A stretch of DNA of 64,000 nucleotides, from assembly GCA_944989445.1 (NCBI GenBank), contig CALYLW010000134.1, forward strand, positions 196,001-260,000, in the 5' to 3' direction. The notes under the pieces were generated by a model. The model saw only the letters and a program-made list of their open reading frames with translations, was not told where the DNA came from and did no database searches. Of this stretch, positions 60,892 to 64,000 are shown piece by piece (position 1 is the first letter of the stretch; each line of letters begins with the position of its first letter). The position numbers were made by a program, and so were the translations under genes. This stretch comes from Ampullaceana balthica (taxonomy: Eukaryota > Mollusca > Gastropoda > Lymnaeidae).

Positions 60892-61081
60892 GTACACAAC
60901 AAAGACAGGACCTGCAAATGGACTAGTGCTTGAGATTGATATAGAGCAGAGCGATTACATCCCTTTAACATCATCTGCAGGTATTAAAGTACTTCTACAT
61001 GCGGACACAGATGTTCCATTTCCAGAAGATGGTGGTATGGTTCTGGGGCCTGGATTTTTAACTAGCATCGCCGTCAAAAAG
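60892..61081 (+). CDS. DEG/ENaC sodium channel, exon 4
   Basis: 190 bases after CCATTTTAAG, completing a split Arg codon and then 63 codons to a GTAAAA donor in phase 0. It carries AGP-like TGPANGLVLEIDIEQSDYI, IKVLLHADTDVPFPEDGG and LGPGFLTSIAVKK. These are the palm and beta-ball motifs of DEG/ENaC channels (GLxLxLxIEQ, HxxxxxPFPEDxG, PGxxTxIxV). The frame and family order confirm the link across the 8.7-kb intron. Confidence 0.88.
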
Positions 61082-61946
61082 GTAAAAATGTAGTTACGAC
61101 ACTATCAATTAGGAGAAATAGAACAAATTTTTAAAAATTATTTTAATAAGTTGTTTGCAAGATTTTAAGTGGATAGCGAAGTCAATAGTGCACTCGCCCC
61201 CACAAGTGGAGGTCATGGGATCCTCCACATTACAGTAAAAAATAAATCTGTAAATAGATGGATAATTTAATAACCTTGCCAAGACTGAACGAGAAGATGT
61301 ATTTATTTCCATTACTTTGAAAAAGAAAGCTTGTGCTACTAAAACTAGCAAGCTAGTCTAACAATCTGGCAAATATGTCTATTTACATCTCAATTGTTTC
61401 TAATTCATTTTTAATTGGTATAGACACACAAAAAGAAAATATGATGAAAATATATATTTTTAAAAAAGCTAATGTCATTTAAAAGATGCTGTCTATCCAA
61501 ATGTAATCATGCACAAATGCTTGCACAAGCAATAAGAGATTAGTTTTTAAAATGGGGCTGACCGAGAAGGCAAAATTTTCATGCATATACATATATATGG
61601 CAAACGGGCAGATGAGTGGGCAGACTGGCTTTGTATCACATATATTTCTACCTGAATGGATCTCAACCAAACTTGGTATATATATCCATCATCATCCAGA
61701 TTAAAATCTAGAGGGGTTTTAAATTTTACAACATGTACCATTTAGAGCCTGGTCCCATTCATTTTTTTGTAATATATCTCTTATAAGGCAAAAATATATT
61801 TTGGATAATAATTGAAAAAGTGTTAATAATATTTTCTTCAAGGGCACTTGCATTCTGTGGATTTTATTTTTTATGCCGAAAGTTCGACATGCATGAGTGT
61901 TTGTCATATTCAGTACAGTGTAATTATTTTTCATCTGCTTCCAAAG

Positions 61947-62690
61947 GTGGAGACTCACAGACAACCACCACCCTATGGCACATGTGTTAGGTTTATTAAC
62001 AATTCAAAGAATACCCAGATGAACATATACGCTGGATGGGGTTACACATACACAGACAATTCTTGCAAGAAGATCTGCTACCAATCTAAGGTCTACCAGC
62101 ACTGCAATTGTTGTGATGTGGATTATCCCTGTATTCAGCAGGCCCTGCAGGATAACAAAGCAGCCAATGACAGCCGAATCATCCCTTTTTGTAACACAAC
62201 TAACAAAATGATTGCAGATTGCATTAGCAATGTTGAGGGCCAGTTTTGGAGAAATGCATTTGGCTGCTCCAATCTGTGTCCACCAGCTTGCGATCAGATA
62301 AGCTATGACACAGTGATCTCATCAAGTGCATGGCCTTCAGCTTCATTTATTGATATTTTTGAAAAAAAAATCCTAAGAAATGCTCAACTGAAAAATAAAA
62401 CCTATGATTTTGATATAAGAAACCATCAAGCTCTTCACGATAACTTCCTTAAACTGGAAATCTACTATGAAGCTTTGAACTACATGGTTATTGGAAGTAA
62501 TCCAGCATATGATTGGAACAAATTGTTGAGTGACATTGGTGGCCAATTGGGGCTCTGGCTTGGGTGCTCTCTACTTACAGCTATCGAACTCGTTCAACTT
62601 TTCATGGAAATAGTTGTGGTCGTTTTTAAGAAAATATGTAAGAGTCGAAGGGCAATCAGCCATTTTGATGGCAGCTCAACAAGCAACTAA
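61947..62690 (+). CDS. DEG/ENaC sodium channel, exon 5 (cysteine-rich domain, TM2, C-terminus)
   Basis: Starts after CTTCCAAAG and runs 247 codons to TAA. It begins in the thumb/palm region and contains the cysteine-rich block YTDNSCKKICYQSKVYQHCN and GCSNLCPPACDQISYDT, then SSSAWPS, the conserved WPS of the family. Just before and in TM2 it reads LLSDIGGQLGLWLGCSLLTA (448-467). Gly461-Cys462-Ser463 is the G-x-S selectivity filter. TM2 spans about 452-480 and a short basic tail of about 20 residues ends the protein, with no PY motif. At about 502 residues it is compact for the family. A possible AATAAA signal is at 62828-62833. Confidence 0.92.
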   Translation: METHRQPPPYGTCVRFINNSKNTQMNIYAGWGYTYTDNSCKKICYQSKVYQHCNCCDVDYPCIQQALQDNKAANDSRIIPFCNTTNKMIADCISNVEGQFWRNAFGCSNLCPPACDQISYDTVISSSAWPSASFIDIFEKKILRNAQLKNKTYDFDIRNHQALHDNFLKLEIYYEALNYMVIGSNPAYDWNKLLSDIGGQLGLWLGCSLLTAIELVQLFMEIVVVVFKKICKSRRAISHFDGSSTSN

Positions 62691-64000
62691 ATGTAGACAG
62701 TTATAATTGGCTGAAATGTAAATTGTACAGGTTAAGAAAGGCTGTGGGAGATGATTATACAAAAGTTTATTTTCACACCTTTATTCAATTCTCGGATCTG
62801 TGTGTAAGCCAGGAATCTTGTGAACAAAATAAAACCCCTTCTTTAGAGAGAGTTGAAATTTTCCAATAAATGTTAAAGAAATTAATTTGATTATACAGTC
62901 GAAACCGGTTAAGTCGACGGCGTTGGGGTATGAAAAATGGCGTCCAGATAACCGATGATCGAGTTAAAATGAAAACCAATATGGCGGCAAAATATTAACA
63001 TGTGCTTGAAATTTCTTTATGTACATGATGTGCGTTAATTAGTGATGGGACGATTAATCGGAATCGTATCGGAACCCAAATATTTCTCCACTCTTTCCTA
63101 AGGTTGTAATGACCATTCATTTTTAAGGACCATTTAAATAAAACCATGGTTCCCACTCAGGAAAACGGGAAAAAGTCTGGAATTCTTTAAAAAAATTTCT
63201 CTGCCTTCAAAGTCGGGAAAAGTTATGACTAGTCGGGAATTTTTATATATATTTTTTTTATCCCAAAGTAAAGGACTTTGATTACGTCTCTGTGGTCATG
63301 TTTCGATTCCATTTAATAAAAAATTATTTTTTTTAAAGTTACCAGTTTATAATCATCTGCGCATGCGTTAAAAGGTCAAAATTTTCGCCTCGCCTCGTCG
63401 CATGGCGCGTGTGGCGTGGCATGTCACTATTGTCACAGCCGCTCGCATTTGAAATATCCGTCGAATCAGCGAATTAAAAAAAAATTAATAAACATATCTA
63501 TATGTTAATTTTAAGTTTAATGCTTCTGACGTGCAGGATATCTGTCACTTTCAGACCGCTCTCGAATGTCCTCAGTCAATCAAACTTGTAATATAAATAA
63601 AACTATTGCGGCCTTGACCGTTGATCACAGCACGCTGTGTGTTAGACCTCGGCCGGCAACTAAGTCTAAGCGAATTTTTTTTAAAAATCATTCCTTATCA
63701 GAATTCGACCTACAAAAGTGATGACGTGTATATTATATATATATACTGGAATATTAAGGAAATGATTTGATTTTACCGTCACGCTCGTGTTAGTCACAGT
63801 CACGTATCAAAGCAACAACAAACTTTAAAAAGAATAATAATAATTTTTTTATTTAATTAAATAAAAACCACCGTCGATTCTTGATACAAACCTTTATTTT
63901 AATTTCTAAAGATATTCGTTTATCTTAAAAAATAAAATGATTAATGCATCAGAAAATAAATTAGGTTTAATAATAATATAACATGCACTGCGAAATAATG
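62691..64000. other. 3' flank of the DEG/ENaC gene
   Basis: It contains the polyadenylation signal noted above, a pogo/Tigger-like terminus at 62895-62920, a hAT-like fragment (GGGACGATTAATCGGAATCG) at about 63047, and otherwise unassigned AT-rich DNA with a GC-richer patch near 63380-63440. Confidence 0.5.

Noticed and set aside
61848..61946. Start of the long ORF upstream of DEG/ENaC exon 5
   Set aside because: The open frame begins upstream of a good CTTCCAAAG acceptor. The residues before 61947 have no family similarity and are intron.

Overview
This is an AT-rich eukaryotic window in which about 2 kb of multi-exon coding sequence sits in tens of kilobases of introns and transposon debris. 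No bacterial features are present. The protein families and the repeat types (short microsatellite-bearing elements of the pearl/HINE kind known from molluscs, plus abundant hAT MITEs) suggest an invertebrate, most likely a gastropod mollusc. The taxon is inferred, not proven.

Three host genes can be supported. (1) A rhodopsin-class GPCR on the + strand has three exons (11746-12366, 22221-22580, 23189-23491). They splice in phase 0 into about 427 residues. The 9.85-kb first intron is packed with nested transposons. (2) Two exons of a TRPM-type cation channel lie on the - strand (29646-29870 then 25110-25238). They join in phase and cover the pre-S1 segment, S1 and most of S2; I could not find the rest of the channel. 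(3) A DEG/ENaC sodium channel on the + strand has five exons (50780-51130, 51490-51615, 52120-52217, 60892-61081, 61947-62690). They join into about 502 residues with the HG gating motif, both transmembrane segments and a G-x-S filter. All three are membrane proteins of signalling or excitability. Nothing in the sequence shows that they act together.

The rest is a detailed record of mobile DNA. There are about ten hAT-type insertions, eight of them with perfect 8-bp target duplications. Other elements include: a MITE family with GGGGCCGTCC termini and 3-bp duplications (four bounded copies); two subfamilies of a roughly 500-bp HINE/pearl-like element, twice in head-to-tail pairs; Helitrons with TC/CTAG ends and 3' hairpins; pogo-like MITEs in TA sites; a GC-rich element with a 12-bp duplication; LINE and hAT transposase pseudogenes; and a 74-unit, 35-bp satellite at 32716-35315. 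Several insertions can be confirmed against paralogous empty sites in the same window.

Layout: 1-11.7 kb, transposons and unassigned sequence, with one hAT copy at 7.7-10.4 kb; 11.7-23.5 kb, the GPCR gene; 25.1-29.9 kb, TRPM exons with repeats in their intron; 30-50 kb, Helitron, satellite, LINE/hAT pseudogenes and HINE copies; 50.8-62.7 kb, the DEG/ENaC gene; 62.7-64 kb, downstream flank. I saw no convincing novel molecular system. The strongest leads are the 3-bp-duplication MITE family, the HINE tandem pairs, the block structure of the satellite, and the antisense TRPM fragment between two + strand genes.
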